From: Streptomyces alboflavus
GTDB lineage: Bacteria > Actinomycetota > Actinomycetes > Streptomycetales > Streptomycetaceae
Assembly (NCBI RefSeq): GCF_000716675.1
Contig: NZ_JNXT01000006.1
Location: forward strand, 62,001 to 126,000
Direction: 5' to 3'
Length of the DNA stretch: 64,000 nt
This document shows, one piece after another, positions 34,523 to 41,968 of this stretch; the stretch's first letter is position 1, and each line of letters starts with the position of its first letter. A program made the translations under genes and the position numbers. The notes under the pieces were generated by a model. It did no database searches. It was not told where the DNA came from and was given only the letters and a program-made list of their open reading frames with translations.

Positions 34523-35347
34523 TCACCCCGCCCCCGCCCCCGACACAAACCCCCGCCCCGCCTCCCCGAGCCGCTCGTCCAAGGCCCGGAACACCTCCGC
34601 GGAGCGGGCCCCGGGCCAGTCGTCCGGGAGCAGGTGCGGGGGCAGGCCGGGATCGGCGTAGGGGAGTCGGCGCCAGGAGTCGAGGGCGAGGAGGTGGTCC
34701 CGGTAGGCCTCGTCGGGGGGCGTGGAAGCGCGGGCCTGCCAGGCACGCAGGACGGGCTCGTGCCGATCGAGGAACGCCTCGTGCTGCTTGGCGAGCGAGG
34801 CGAGGTCCCACCAGCGGGCCACGGCCTCCGCGGTCGGCGCGAAGCCGAGGTGCTCGCCGCGGAACAGATCGACGTACGGGGCGAGTTGCAGCCGTTCGAG
34901 GGTGTGCCGGGTCTCCTCGTGGTGGTGGGCGGGGGCGATCCACACGCCGGGCGCGGCGCTGCCGAACCCGAGCCCGGCGAGCCGCGAGCGCAACACGTGC
35001 CGCTTGTTGCGCTCGGCCTCCGGCACGGAGAACACGGCGAGCACCCAGCCCCCCTCGTCCGCACGCCGATCGGCCCACGGCCAGTAGATGCGGCGGTCGC
35101 CGTCCTCCAGGAGCTGCCGGGCGTCGGGGGAGAGGGCGTATCCGGCGGCCCCGGCGGGCGTGCGCGCGGGCAGCAGCAGCCCGCGCCGCTTCAGACGGGA
35201 CACGGAGGACCGCACGGACGGCGCGTCCACGCCCACGGGCGCGAGGAGCCGGACCAGTTCGGCCACGGCGACGGGGCCGGACGAGGCCCGGCCGTGCGCC
35301 CCGTAGAACGTGACGATCAGGGACCTGGGAGTGTGCTGCTCGGACAC
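34523..35347 (-). CDS. PaaX-family transcriptional regulator
   Basis: 274 residues from GTG 35347. N-terminal winged helix: SLIVTFYGAHGRASSGPVAVAELVRLLAPVGVDAPSVRSSVSRLKRRGLL. Central and C-terminal PaaX domains: DRRIYWPWADRRADEGGWVLAVFSVPEAERNKRHVLRSRLAGLGFGSAAPGVWIAP and LLALDSWRRLPYADPGLPPHLLPDDWPG. PaaX proteins repress aryl-CoA catabolic genes and are released by the aryl-CoA. The neighbouring ligase would make such an inducer. Probable sites are the palindromes at 30972 and 37080. Confidence 0.9.
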   Translation of the reverse strand: MSEQHTPRSLIVTFYGAHGRASSGPVAVAELVRLLAPVGVDAPSVRSSVSRLKRRGLLLPARTPAGAAGYALSPDARQLLEDGDRRIYWPWADRRADEGGWVLAVFSVPEAERNKRHVLRSRLAGLGFGSAAPGVWIAPAHHHEETRHTLERLQLAPYVDLFRGEHLGFAPTAEAVARWWDLASLAKQHEAFLDRHEPVLRAWQARASTPPDEAYRDHLLALDSWRRLPYADPGLPPHLLPDDWPGARSAEVFRALDERLGEAGRGFVSGAGAG

Positions 35348-35356
35348 GTGATCACT

Positions 35357-37015
35357 CTAGGCCCCGGGCCCCGGCCCGGGCTCGCGGAGCCGGAAGCGCT
35401 GCAGCTTCCCCGTCGCCGTGCGCGGCAGCGCCTGAAGGAACACCAGCTCCCGCGGGCACTTGTACGGCACAAGCTCCGCCTTCACGAACTCCCGCAGCCG
35501 CTCCGCGTCGGCGACCGCCCCGGCACGCAGCACCACGTACGCCACGACCACCTGCCCGCGCCGCTCGTCGGGGCGGCCCACGACGGCCGTCTCCACCACG
35601 TCCGGGTGGCGCAGGAGCGCCTCCTCGACCTCCGGGCCCGCGATGTTGAACCCGGCCGAGATGATCATGTCGTCCGCGCGTGCGACGTACCGGAAGTAGC
35701 CGTCGCTGTCGCGGATGTACGTGTCGCCGGTGACGTTCCAGCCGTGGCGCACGTACTCCCGCTGCCGGGGGTCGGCCAGGTAGCGGCAGCCGACCGGGCC
35801 GCGGACCGCGAGGAGCCCCGGTTCGCCGTCCGGCACGGGCAGGCCCGCCTCGTCGACCACGCGCGCGTGCCACCCGGGGACGGGCAGTCCCGTGGTGCCG
35901 GGGCGGATCGCCTCGTCGGCGGCGGAGATGAAGATGTGCAGGAGTTCCGTCGCGCCGATGCCGTTGATGATGCGCAGGCCCGTGCGTTCGTACCAGGACT
36001 GCCAGGTCGCGGCCGGCAGGTTCTCGCCCGCGGACACGCAGCGGCGCAGGGAGGCGAGGGCCGGGGGAGGCGCGGGGGGCTGCTCCGGGGATTCGTCCGA
36101 CGCGGGCGCGGGCAGCTCGTCCAGCATCGCCCGGTACGCCGTCGGTGCCGTGAACAGCACGCTCACGCCGTGTTCCGCGATCGCGGGCAGGAGCTGGCGC
36201 GGGCCCGCCTGTTCGAGGAGCAGGGACGAGGCGCCGACCCGCAGCGGGAAGATCACCAGGCCGCCGAGGCCGAACGTGAAGCCCAGCGGGGGGCTGCCCG
36301 CGAACACGTCGTCGGGCCCTGCCTTGAGGACGTAGCGCGCGAAGGTGTCCGCGATGGCGAGCACGTCCCGGTGGAAGTGCATGCAGCCCTTGGGGCGGCC
36401 CGTGGTGCCGGAGGTGAACGCGATCAGGGCCACGTCGTCGGCGGCGGTGTCCACGGCGTCGTACGCGGCCGGGGGGCGGGCCGCCACGCGGGCGACGAGG
36501 TCGTCGGGGCCCTCGCCGCCGTACGTCGTCACGGCGAGGCCGGGCACCCCGGCCTTCGTCAGGTCGTCGACCGCGCGGGCGTCGCACAGGGCGTGCGAGA
36601 CCTGCGCGATCTCGCAGATCGTGGCCAGCTCCTGGGTGCGCTGCTGGGCGAGGACGGTCACCGCGACCCCGCCCGCCTTCATCACGGCGAGCCAGCACGC
36701 GGCGAGCCACGGCGTGGTGGCGCCGCGCAGCAGCACGCGGTTGCCGGGGACCACTCCGAGCTCGTCGGTGAGGACGTGCGCGATCCGGTCGACCTGTTCC
36801 TGGAGCCGTCCGTACGTCCAGACGGCGCCGTCGGTCGTCCGGAACGCGGGGCGGTCCGTGCCGTGCCGCCGGGCCGAGCGGTCGAGCAGTTCCGTGCCGC
36901 AGTTGAGGCGGTCCGGATAGTGCAGCTCGGGCCGGTCGCGGACCAGTGCGGGCCACTGCTCGCGGGGCGGCAGATGGTCCCGCGCGAAAGTGTCGACGTG
37001 GCCGGATGTCTCCAT
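35357..37015 (-). CDS. Aryl-CoA ligase (benzoate/2-aminobenzoate-CoA ligase type)
   Basis: 552 residues from ATG 37015 (GGGGCGAGG upstream). ANL motifs: ALIAFTSGTTGRPKGCMHFHRDVLAIADTFARYVL (phosphate loop), SPPLGFTFGLGGLVIFPLRVGAS, INGIGATELLHIFIS, WNVTGDTYIRDSDGYFRYVARADDMIISAGFNIAGPEVEE and LPRTATGKLQRF with the final catalytic lysine. The GFTFGLGG and GATELLHIF patterns match benzoate/aminobenzoate-CoA ligases. It would activate the aromatic acid for the monooxygenase-reductase. Upstream is the divergent acyl-CoA dehydrogenase. Confidence 0.9.
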   Translation of the reverse strand: METSGHVDTFARDHLPPREQWPALVRDRPELHYPDRLNCGTELLDRSARRHGTDRPAFRTTDGAVWTYGRLQEQVDRIAHVLTDELGVVPGNRVLLRGATTPWLAACWLAVMKAGGVAVTVLAQQRTQELATICEIAQVSHALCDARAVDDLTKAGVPGLAVTTYGGEGPDDLVARVAARPPAAYDAVDTAADDVALIAFTSGTTGRPKGCMHFHRDVLAIADTFARYVLKAGPDDVFAGSPPLGFTFGLGGLVIFPLRVGASSLLLEQAGPRQLLPAIAEHGVSVLFTAPTAYRAMLDELPAPASDESPEQPPAPPPALASLRRCVSAGENLPAATWQSWYERTGLRIINGIGATELLHIFISAADEAIRPGTTGLPVPGWHARVVDEAGLPVPDGEPGLLAVRGPVGCRYLADPRQREYVRHGWNVTGDTYIRDSDGYFRYVARADDMIISAGFNIAGPEVEEALLRHPDVVETAVVGRPDERRGQVVVAYVVLRAGAVADAERLREFVKAELVPYKCPRELVFLQALPRTATGKLQRFRLREPGPGPGA

Positions 37016-37078
37016 GGTGCCTCGCCCCTTTGCCGGTCGGGCGTAGTGGTGCGCCAGCCAGACGAGCGTATCGTGATG

Positions 37079-37108
37079 GTGACGACAGTCAACGGTGCGC
37101 GATAGACG
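37079..37108 (+). promoter_or_regulatory. Candidate promoter with palindromic operator in ligase/dehydrogenase divergent region
   Basis: GTGACGACAGTCA at 37079-37091 is identical to the element at 30971. A TAGACG follows 17 nt after TGACGA, and the downstream pattern (G.GATA..., CGA.AGGG) also matches the first copy. It sits between the divergent starts at 37015 and 37142, so one bound repressor could control both. Confidence 0.6.
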
Positions 37109-37141
37109 CGATAGGGCGGCGCGCGAGGGGAGAGGACCGGG

Positions 37142-38305
37142 ATGACCGCATTCTCGCTCAATCCGGAAGAGATCGCCCGGTGTGAACGGCTGCGGGAGCT
37201 GACCGCCGAGCGGCTGCTCCCCCTCGCCGACAAGGGGGACCCCGGCCGGGTGAACCGCCCCCTGGTCCAGGAGCTCGGCGAACTGGGCCTCCTGGACGCC
37301 CTGTTCGACTCCGGGGCGCTCGACCTGTGCCTGCTGCGGGAGTCCCTGGCCCGCGGCTGCACGGAGGCCGAGACCGCCCTCGCCCTGCAGGGCCTCGGCG
37401 CCCACCCCGTGCACGCGCACGGCTCCCCGGCGCAGCGCGAGCGCTGGCTGCCGCCCGTGCGCGCGGGCCGTGCCGTCGCCGCCTTCGCCCTCTCCGAGCC
37501 CGGCGCGGGCTCCGACGCGGCCGCCCTCGCCCTGGCCGCCGAGCCCGACGGGTCCGGCGGCTGGCATCTGACCGGCGAGAAGTCCTGGATCTCGAACGCA
37601 CCCGAGGCCGACTTCTACACCGTCTTCGCCCGCACGACCCCGGACGCGGGCGCCCGCGGCGTCACCGCCTTCCTCGTCCCCGCCGACCGCGCGGGCCTGA
37701 CCGGCACCCCCCTCGCGATGCTCTCGCCGCACCCGATCGGCACGCTCACCTTCGACGGGGTGCGCGTCGGCGCCGACGACGCCCTCGGCGAGCGCGACCG
37801 CGGCTTCCGCGTCGCCATGACCACCCTCAACCGCTTCCGGCCCAGCGTCGGCGCGTTCGCCGTCGGCATGGCCCAGGCCGCCCTCGACGCCACCCTCGCG
37901 CACACCGCGGGGCGGGACGCCTTCGGCGGCAAGCTCAAGGACCTGCAGGCGGTGTCCCACCAGGTGGCCGAGATGGCGACGCGCACGGAGGCGGCCCGCC
38001 TCCTCGTGTACGCGGCCGCGGCGGCGTACGACCGCGACGAGCCGGACATCGCGGGGCGCGCGGCGATGGCGAAGCTGTTCGCCACGGAGACCGCCCAGTT
38101 CGTCGTCGACACCGCCGTCCAACTGCACGGCGCCCGCGCGCTGCGCCACGGCCACCTCCTGGAGCACCTGTACCGCGAGGTGCGGGCCCCGCGCATCTAC
38201 GAGGGCGCGAGCGAGGTCCAACGGGCCGTCATCGCCAAGGAGTTGTACGGAGGGCGGGCGGCGGGTGCGGGGGCCGCCGACCCGGCGGCCCGGGGGCAGG
38301 GGTAG
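37142..38305 (+). CDS. Acyl-CoA dehydrogenase
   Basis: 387 residues. ACAD signatures: VAAFALSEPGAGSDAAALAL, WHLTGEKSWISNAPEADFYTVFART, FGGKLKDLQAVSHQVAEMATRTEAARLLVYAAA, FVVDTAVQLHGARALRHGHLLEHLYREVRAPRIYEGASEVQR with the catalytic Glu in YEGASE. Expected to oxidise an acyl-CoA intermediate of the aryl-CoA pathway. First gene of a run with RidA and an alpha/beta hydrolase, under the shared palindromic promoter element. Confidence 0.9.
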   Translation: MTAFSLNPEEIARCERLRELTAERLLPLADKGDPGRVNRPLVQELGELGLLDALFDSGALDLCLLRESLARGCTEAETALALQGLGAHPVHAHGSPAQRERWLPPVRAGRAVAAFALSEPGAGSDAAALALAAEPDGSGGWHLTGEKSWISNAPEADFYTVFARTTPDAGARGVTAFLVPADRAGLTGTPLAMLSPHPIGTLTFDGVRVGADDALGERDRGFRVAMTTLNRFRPSVGAFAVGMAQAALDATLAHTAGRDAFGGKLKDLQAVSHQVAEMATRTEAARLLVYAAAAAYDRDEPDIAGRAAMAKLFATETAQFVVDTAVQLHGARALRHGHLLEHLYREVRAPRIYEGASEVQRAVIAKELYGGRAAGAGAADPAARGQG

Positions 38306-38378
38306 CGTCCGGGACTGCGGCACCGAACGCGGCAGCGGCAACTCCAGCGCACGTGACCACGAAGGAGCGCACCACCGC

Positions 38379-38777
38379 ATGAGCCTCGACCGACTCAACC
38401 CCGCCGACCTCTCCCCACCCACCGGCTTCTCGCACGCCGTCGTCGCCACCGGCGGCCGTCTGGTCTTCCTCGCCGGGCAGACCGCCCTCGACACCGACGG
38501 CAAGGTCGTCGGCGGGAGCCTCCCGGCCCAGTTCGAGCTGGCCCTCACCAACCTCCTGGCCGCCCTCGCCGCCGCGGGCGGCACCCCGGCCGACCTCGCC
38601 CGCGTCACGGTGTACGCCACCGACGTCGCCGACTACCGCGCCCACGCCCCCGAACTCGGCCGGATCTGGAAGCGGTTGGCGGGCCGCGACTACCCCGCGA
38701 TGGCGGTGATCGGCGCGGTGCGGCTGTGGGACGAGGAGTGCCTGGTGGAGCTGGACGGGATCGCGGTGGTCGACTGA
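38379..38777 (+). CDS. RidA/YjgF family enamine-imine deaminase-like protein
   Basis: 132 residues: SHAVVATGGRLVFLAGQTALDTDGKVVGGSLPAQFELALTNLLAALAAAGGTPADLARVTVYATDVADYRAHAPELGRIWKRLAGRDYPAMAVIGAVRLWDEECLVELDGIAVV. RidA proteins hydrolyse reactive enamines/imines. The classical substrate arginine (in the R-x-A motif before the end) is not obvious; the PAMAVIGAVRLWDEE segment replaces it. In an aminobenzoyl-CoA pathway it could deaminate the enamine formed after ring reduction. Its stop overlaps the hydrolase ATG by one base. Confidence 0.85.
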   Translation: MSLDRLNPADLSPPTGFSHAVVATGGRLVFLAGQTALDTDGKVVGGSLPAQFELALTNLLAALAAAGGTPADLARVTVYATDVADYRAHAPELGRIWKRLAGRDYPAMAVIGAVRLWDEECLVELDGIAVVD

Positions 38778-39613
38778 TGCCGCAGGTCGAACTCGGCGTG
38801 GGCCCGATCGCGTACGAGGACAGCGGCGGGGACGGCGTGCCCGTCGTCCTCGTGCACGGGCCCGCCCAGGACGGCACGGTGTGGCGGCACGTCGTCGACC
38901 GGCTCGGCGCCGCCTTCCGCTGCCTGGTGCCGACCCTCCCGTACGGCAGCCATCGCCTGCCGCTGAAGCCGGGCGCCGCGCTCACGCCGCGCACGATGGC
39001 GCTGCTCGTCGGCGAGTTCGCGGACGCCCTCGCGCTCGGCGACGAGACGGTGTTCGTCGAGAACGACGGCGGTCGGCTCCAGCAACTGGTCACGGAGCGG
39101 CCCGAGCGCGTGGGCCGCTTGGTGATCGCGGGCTGCGAGGCCTTCGACAACTATCCGCCGGGCGCGGGCGGCAAGCTCCTCGACGTGGCGTCCCGGATCC
39201 CCGGCGGCATCGCCCTGCTCGCGCACGGCCTCGCCGTCCGCCCCCTGCGGCGCGTGCCCGGCACCGGGTACGCCGTGATGGCCCACCGCCCCGTCCCGCA
39301 CGACCTGATCGACCACTGGATCGAACCCCTGCGCAAGAACCCCGCCGCGCGCCGCGTCCTGGTCGACTACCTCCGGTCCGTCACCAAGACGGACATGATG
39401 GCAGCCGTCGAGGGCCTGCGCGCCTACGACCGCCCCGCTCTGGTCGTCTGGGGCAGGCAGGACCGCATGATGCCCCCCGAACACGGCAGCAGACTGGCCG
39501 CACTGCTGCCCCAGGGCCACCTGGTCGAACTGGACCGCTGCGGCACCCTGATCCCCCTCGACCGCCCCGACGGTCTGGCCGACGCGATCAGGGAGTTCGT
39601 GGACAAGGGCTGA
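38777..39613 (+). CDS. Alpha/beta-fold hydrolase with Asp nucleophile elbow and no evident catalytic His
   Basis: 278 residues. VPVVLVHGPAQDGTVWRHVVDRLG is the oxyanion HG region. The elbow reads VFVENDGGRLQQLV, placing Asp where haloalkane dehalogenases and epoxide hydrolases have their nucleophile. LVVWGRQDRMMPPEHG carries the acid Asp. The position of the usual GH(F/L) histidine reads RCGTLIPLDRPDGLADAI, so the histidine is missing. Related actinobacterial proteins also lack it, so this may be a subfamily trait. Possible ring or CoA-ester hydrolysis is only inferred from the operon. Confidence 0.8.
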   Translation: MPQVELGVGPIAYEDSGGDGVPVVLVHGPAQDGTVWRHVVDRLGAAFRCLVPTLPYGSHRLPLKPGAALTPRTMALLVGEFADALALGDETVFVENDGGRLQQLVTERPERVGRLVIAGCEAFDNYPPGAGGKLLDVASRIPGGIALLAHGLAVRPLRRVPGTGYAVMAHRPVPHDLIDHWIEPLRKNPAARRVLVDYLRSVTKTDMMAAVEGLRAYDRPALVVWGRQDRMMPPEHGSRLAALLPQGHLVELDRCGTLIPLDRPDGLADAIREFVDKG

Positions 39614-39636
39614 GCGTGTCCTTCATGGGCAGTCGC

Positions 39637-39665
39637 CGGGGAACGGCCACCGCGGCCGTTCCCCG
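39637..39665 (+). terminator. Hairpin terminator after the hydrolase gene
   Basis: Perfect 12-bp stem CGGGGAACGGCC (39637-39648) with GGCCGTTCCCCG (39654-39665), loop of 5 nt, 24 bp after the stop codon. Confidence 0.8.
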
Positions 39666-39727
39666 AGCGGGGACCGCTGCGGCTGGTGTGGCCCAGGTGA
39701 AATGAGCGGCTGCAGTACCCTGCCCGC

Positions 39728-40393
39728 GTGGACGGTAGGGATGCGGTGAAGGGTCCTCCCGACTGGCGGGTGCTCGTCGTCGGGGGTGCGTCGGGGATGG
39801 GGAAGACCGGTGTCGGGCGGGCATTGGCGCGACGGTACGACGTCCCCGTCGTGGAGGTCGACGACATCGTGGAGGCACTCCTCGCGGTGACGCTGCCCGA
39901 GCACCTGCCGGAGGTCCACTTCTGGCGCACTCACCCGGAGGCCGCCCACCGGACGCCCGAGTCGGTGGTCGAGCGGCAGATCGCGATCTCCAAGGCGCTG
40001 GAGCCGGCGATCGAGGCCGTGGTGGCCAACCATGTGGGCACCGACACCCCGGTGATCCTGGAAGGGGACTACGTCCTGCCCGGACCGGCGACGCCCCACG
40101 GTCCGGTCCGTGCCGTCTTTCTCCACGAGGACGACGAGGGACAGGTGACGGCCAACTACCTGCGCCGGGAGCCGGAGGCCGGACCCCAGCGCCATCGCGC
40201 ACGCGTCAGCGTGCTGTACGGCCGATGGCTCGCCGCGCAGGCGCGGGCCGCCGGTGTGCCGGTCGTCGCTCCGCGTCCGTGGGAGGACCTGGCTGGCCGT
40301 GTCGCCGAGACGGTGGGGGACGCCACCACCACCGCGGCGCCTGCCCGGACCGCCGCTCCCCAGAGCCTTCCGAGGAGGAGCCCGGCGGCTTGA
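39728..40393 (+). CDS. P-loop kinase-like protein (AAA_18/2-phosphoglycerate-kinase-like)
   Basis: 221 residues from GTG 39728. Walker A near residue 20 in WRVLVVGGASGMGKTGVGRALARRYDVPVVEVDDIVEAL, with an early acidic DD after strand 2 as in small-molecule kinases. PVILEGDYVLPG is a likely Walker B/substrate strand. RARVSVLYGRWLAAQARAAGVPVVAPRPWEDL follows, then a Thr/Ala-rich tail. The substrate is unknown; a metabolite kinase is more likely than a DNA-acting ATPase. Confidence 0.7.
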   Translation: MDGRDAVKGPPDWRVLVVGGASGMGKTGVGRALARRYDVPVVEVDDIVEALLAVTLPEHLPEVHFWRTHPEAAHRTPESVVERQIAISKALEPAIEAVVANHVGTDTPVILEGDYVLPGPATPHGPVRAVFLHEDDEGQVTANYLRREPEAGPQRHRARVSVLYGRWLAAQARAAGVPVVAPRPWEDLAGRVAETVGDATTTAAPARTAAPQSLPRRSPAA

Positions 40394-40401
40394 GAGCAGC
40401 C

Positions 40402-40460
40402 CGCCGCGCCCAGCCGCCTCACCCCCGCCGCGCCCACCCGCCTCACCCCCGCCGCGCGAA
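40402..40460. repeat. 24-bp tandem repeat overlapping the 3' end of the FG-GAP gene
   Basis: CGCCGCGCCCA(G/C)CCGCCTCA units start at 40402, 40426 and 40450 (period 24). The last lies over the FG-GAP gene's final codons, which therefore encode FARRG. Confidence 0.7.
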
Positions 40461-41900
40461 CCTCCGTGAGGAGAACGCCGCGTCGTCCTTCGCGCTCACG
40501 CCGTCCGTGACCCACCAGTGCGTCGGCTCCGTACTGTAGACGGCGGTGAGTCTCGTCGACGTCCAGGAGAGGACCACCTCGTCCTTGGCGTCGCCGTCGA
40601 AGTCGGCGGCGGTGTGCACCTGGTGGGTGCCGCTGCCGGCGGGGATGCGGGTGTCGTCGACGCGGGCGGGCGGCCTGCGGACGAGCTGGCCGACGCGGCG
40701 GTCGCCGTCGATGAGGACCGGGTCGCGCGGTGTGCCGCGCAGCAGGGTGTCGCGGCCGTCGCCGTCGGGGTCGACGGCCGTGTACGAGCCCTGGCGGGCG
40801 CCTTCGGGCGGCAGGTAGGTGCGGACGGTGCCGTTGTCACCGGGGTAGACGGCGTAGCTGCCGTGGACGTCGGCGTCCTCCTTGGAGGCGCCCGGTTCGT
40901 TGTTGCGGCCGCCGTCGTCGCCGACGGCGAGGTCGCGGGTGCCGTCGCCGTCGAAGTCGCCGAAGGCGTGCCCGTTCCCCTTGCGGACGGTGCGGCCGGT
41001 GGCGGGGAGGCCGCCGCCGGGGCGGGCGGCGAAGTACTCGCCCGCGGACTGCTCGCCGTCGTTGCCGTAGTGCACGAACACACCGGTGGTGCGGGGCTTG
41101 CCCGTGGCGGGCAGCTCGTCCGCGTGGAGGGTGCCGTACGACGTCGGGCCCGCCTCGGCCAGCGCCCGCCGCTCCGTGCGCGCCGCCGCGCCCCCGCGGG
41201 TGAACGGGCCGAACAGCAGCGCCACGGCCGTGCCGTCCGCGCGGAGCCCCGCCAGGTCGTGGCGCCCGTCGCCGTCGAAGTCGCCGCGCACCGTCTCCGC
41301 GTAGCCCTCCGCCGCGTCCTGCGCGGGCAGCCGGAGCCGGGTCGCCTTCGCGTCGCGCCGCGGTCCGTCCGCGCCGCCCCACGTCACGTACTGGACCCGG
41401 CGCTGCGACGAGCCGGTGGGGCCGCGCTCCGCCTCGGGGATCTCCTCGCCGCCGGTGCTGAGGAAGTCGGGGAAGCCGTCGTCGTCCAGGTCGGCGGTCG
41501 TCTCCGGGAGCACCGCCCCGGTCGCCGGGGGCTCGACGGCGGGCAGCCCGAGCTCGCGCGAGGAGTACACGCTGCGGATCGTCGGGTCGGGGCCGCGCTC
41601 GGTGCCGAAGACCACGGCGAGGTGGGACGGGCCGCCGCCGTTCTTCGCGGGGTCGGGCCCCGACACCTTCATGAGCAGGTCGCGGCGGCCGTCGCCGTTG
41701 ATGTCGTCCGGATCGCCGGAGCCGCGCCCGGGCGCGGGCGGACGGCTCTCGGTCGGCACGACGTCCGGGGCCCGTGAAGCGGACGCGCCCCGGCCGGACT
41801 TGCCGGACCCGTCGCCGTCGGAGGCGCCGGAGCCGCACCCCGCGAGCAGGGCGAGCGCGGCACAGACGGCGAACGGGCGGGTCACGGCGGCAGAAGGCAT
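40443..41900 (-). CDS. FG-GAP/VCBS-repeat lipoprotein
   Basis: 485 residues from ATG 41900 (GGTGGG upstream). Lipoprotein signal FAVCAALALLAGCGSG (lipobox LAGC), a Ser/Gly/Pro linker, then about five to six calcium-type FG-GAP repeats: DINGDGRRDLLM, DLDDDGFPDFLS, DFDGDGRHDLAGL, DFDGDGTRDLAVG, DPDGDGRDTLL and DFDGDAKDEVVLS. These form a seven-bladed beta-propeller like integrin alpha. It is surface-attached. A role in binding or scaffolding is likely but the partner is unknown. Confidence 0.88.
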   Translation of the reverse strand: MPSAAVTRPFAVCAALALLAGCGSGASDGDGSGKSGRGASASRAPDVVPTESRPPAPGRGSGDPDDINGDGRRDLLMKVSGPDPAKNGGGPSHLAVVFGTERGPDPTIRSVYSSRELGLPAVEPPATGAVLPETTADLDDDGFPDFLSTGGEEIPEAERGPTGSSQRRVQYVTWGGADGPRRDAKATRLRLPAQDAAEGYAETVRGDFDGDGRHDLAGLRADGTAVALLFGPFTRGGAAARTERRALAEAGPTSYGTLHADELPATGKPRTTGVFVHYGNDGEQSAGEYFAARPGGGLPATGRTVRKGNGHAFGDFDGDGTRDLAVGDDGGRNNEPGASKEDADVHGSYAVYPGDNGTVRTYLPPEGARQGSYTAVDPDGDGRDTLLRGTPRDPVLIDGDRRVGQLVRRPPARVDDTRIPAGSGTHQVHTAADFDGDAKDEVVLSWTSTRLTAVYSTEPTHWWVTDGVSAKDDAAFSSRRFARRG

Positions 41901-41968
41901 GGGGCCCACCTTCACACCGGGACCCGCCCGGACTCCAGCGACGGCCGGTAGCGACCGGCCAGGACGCC

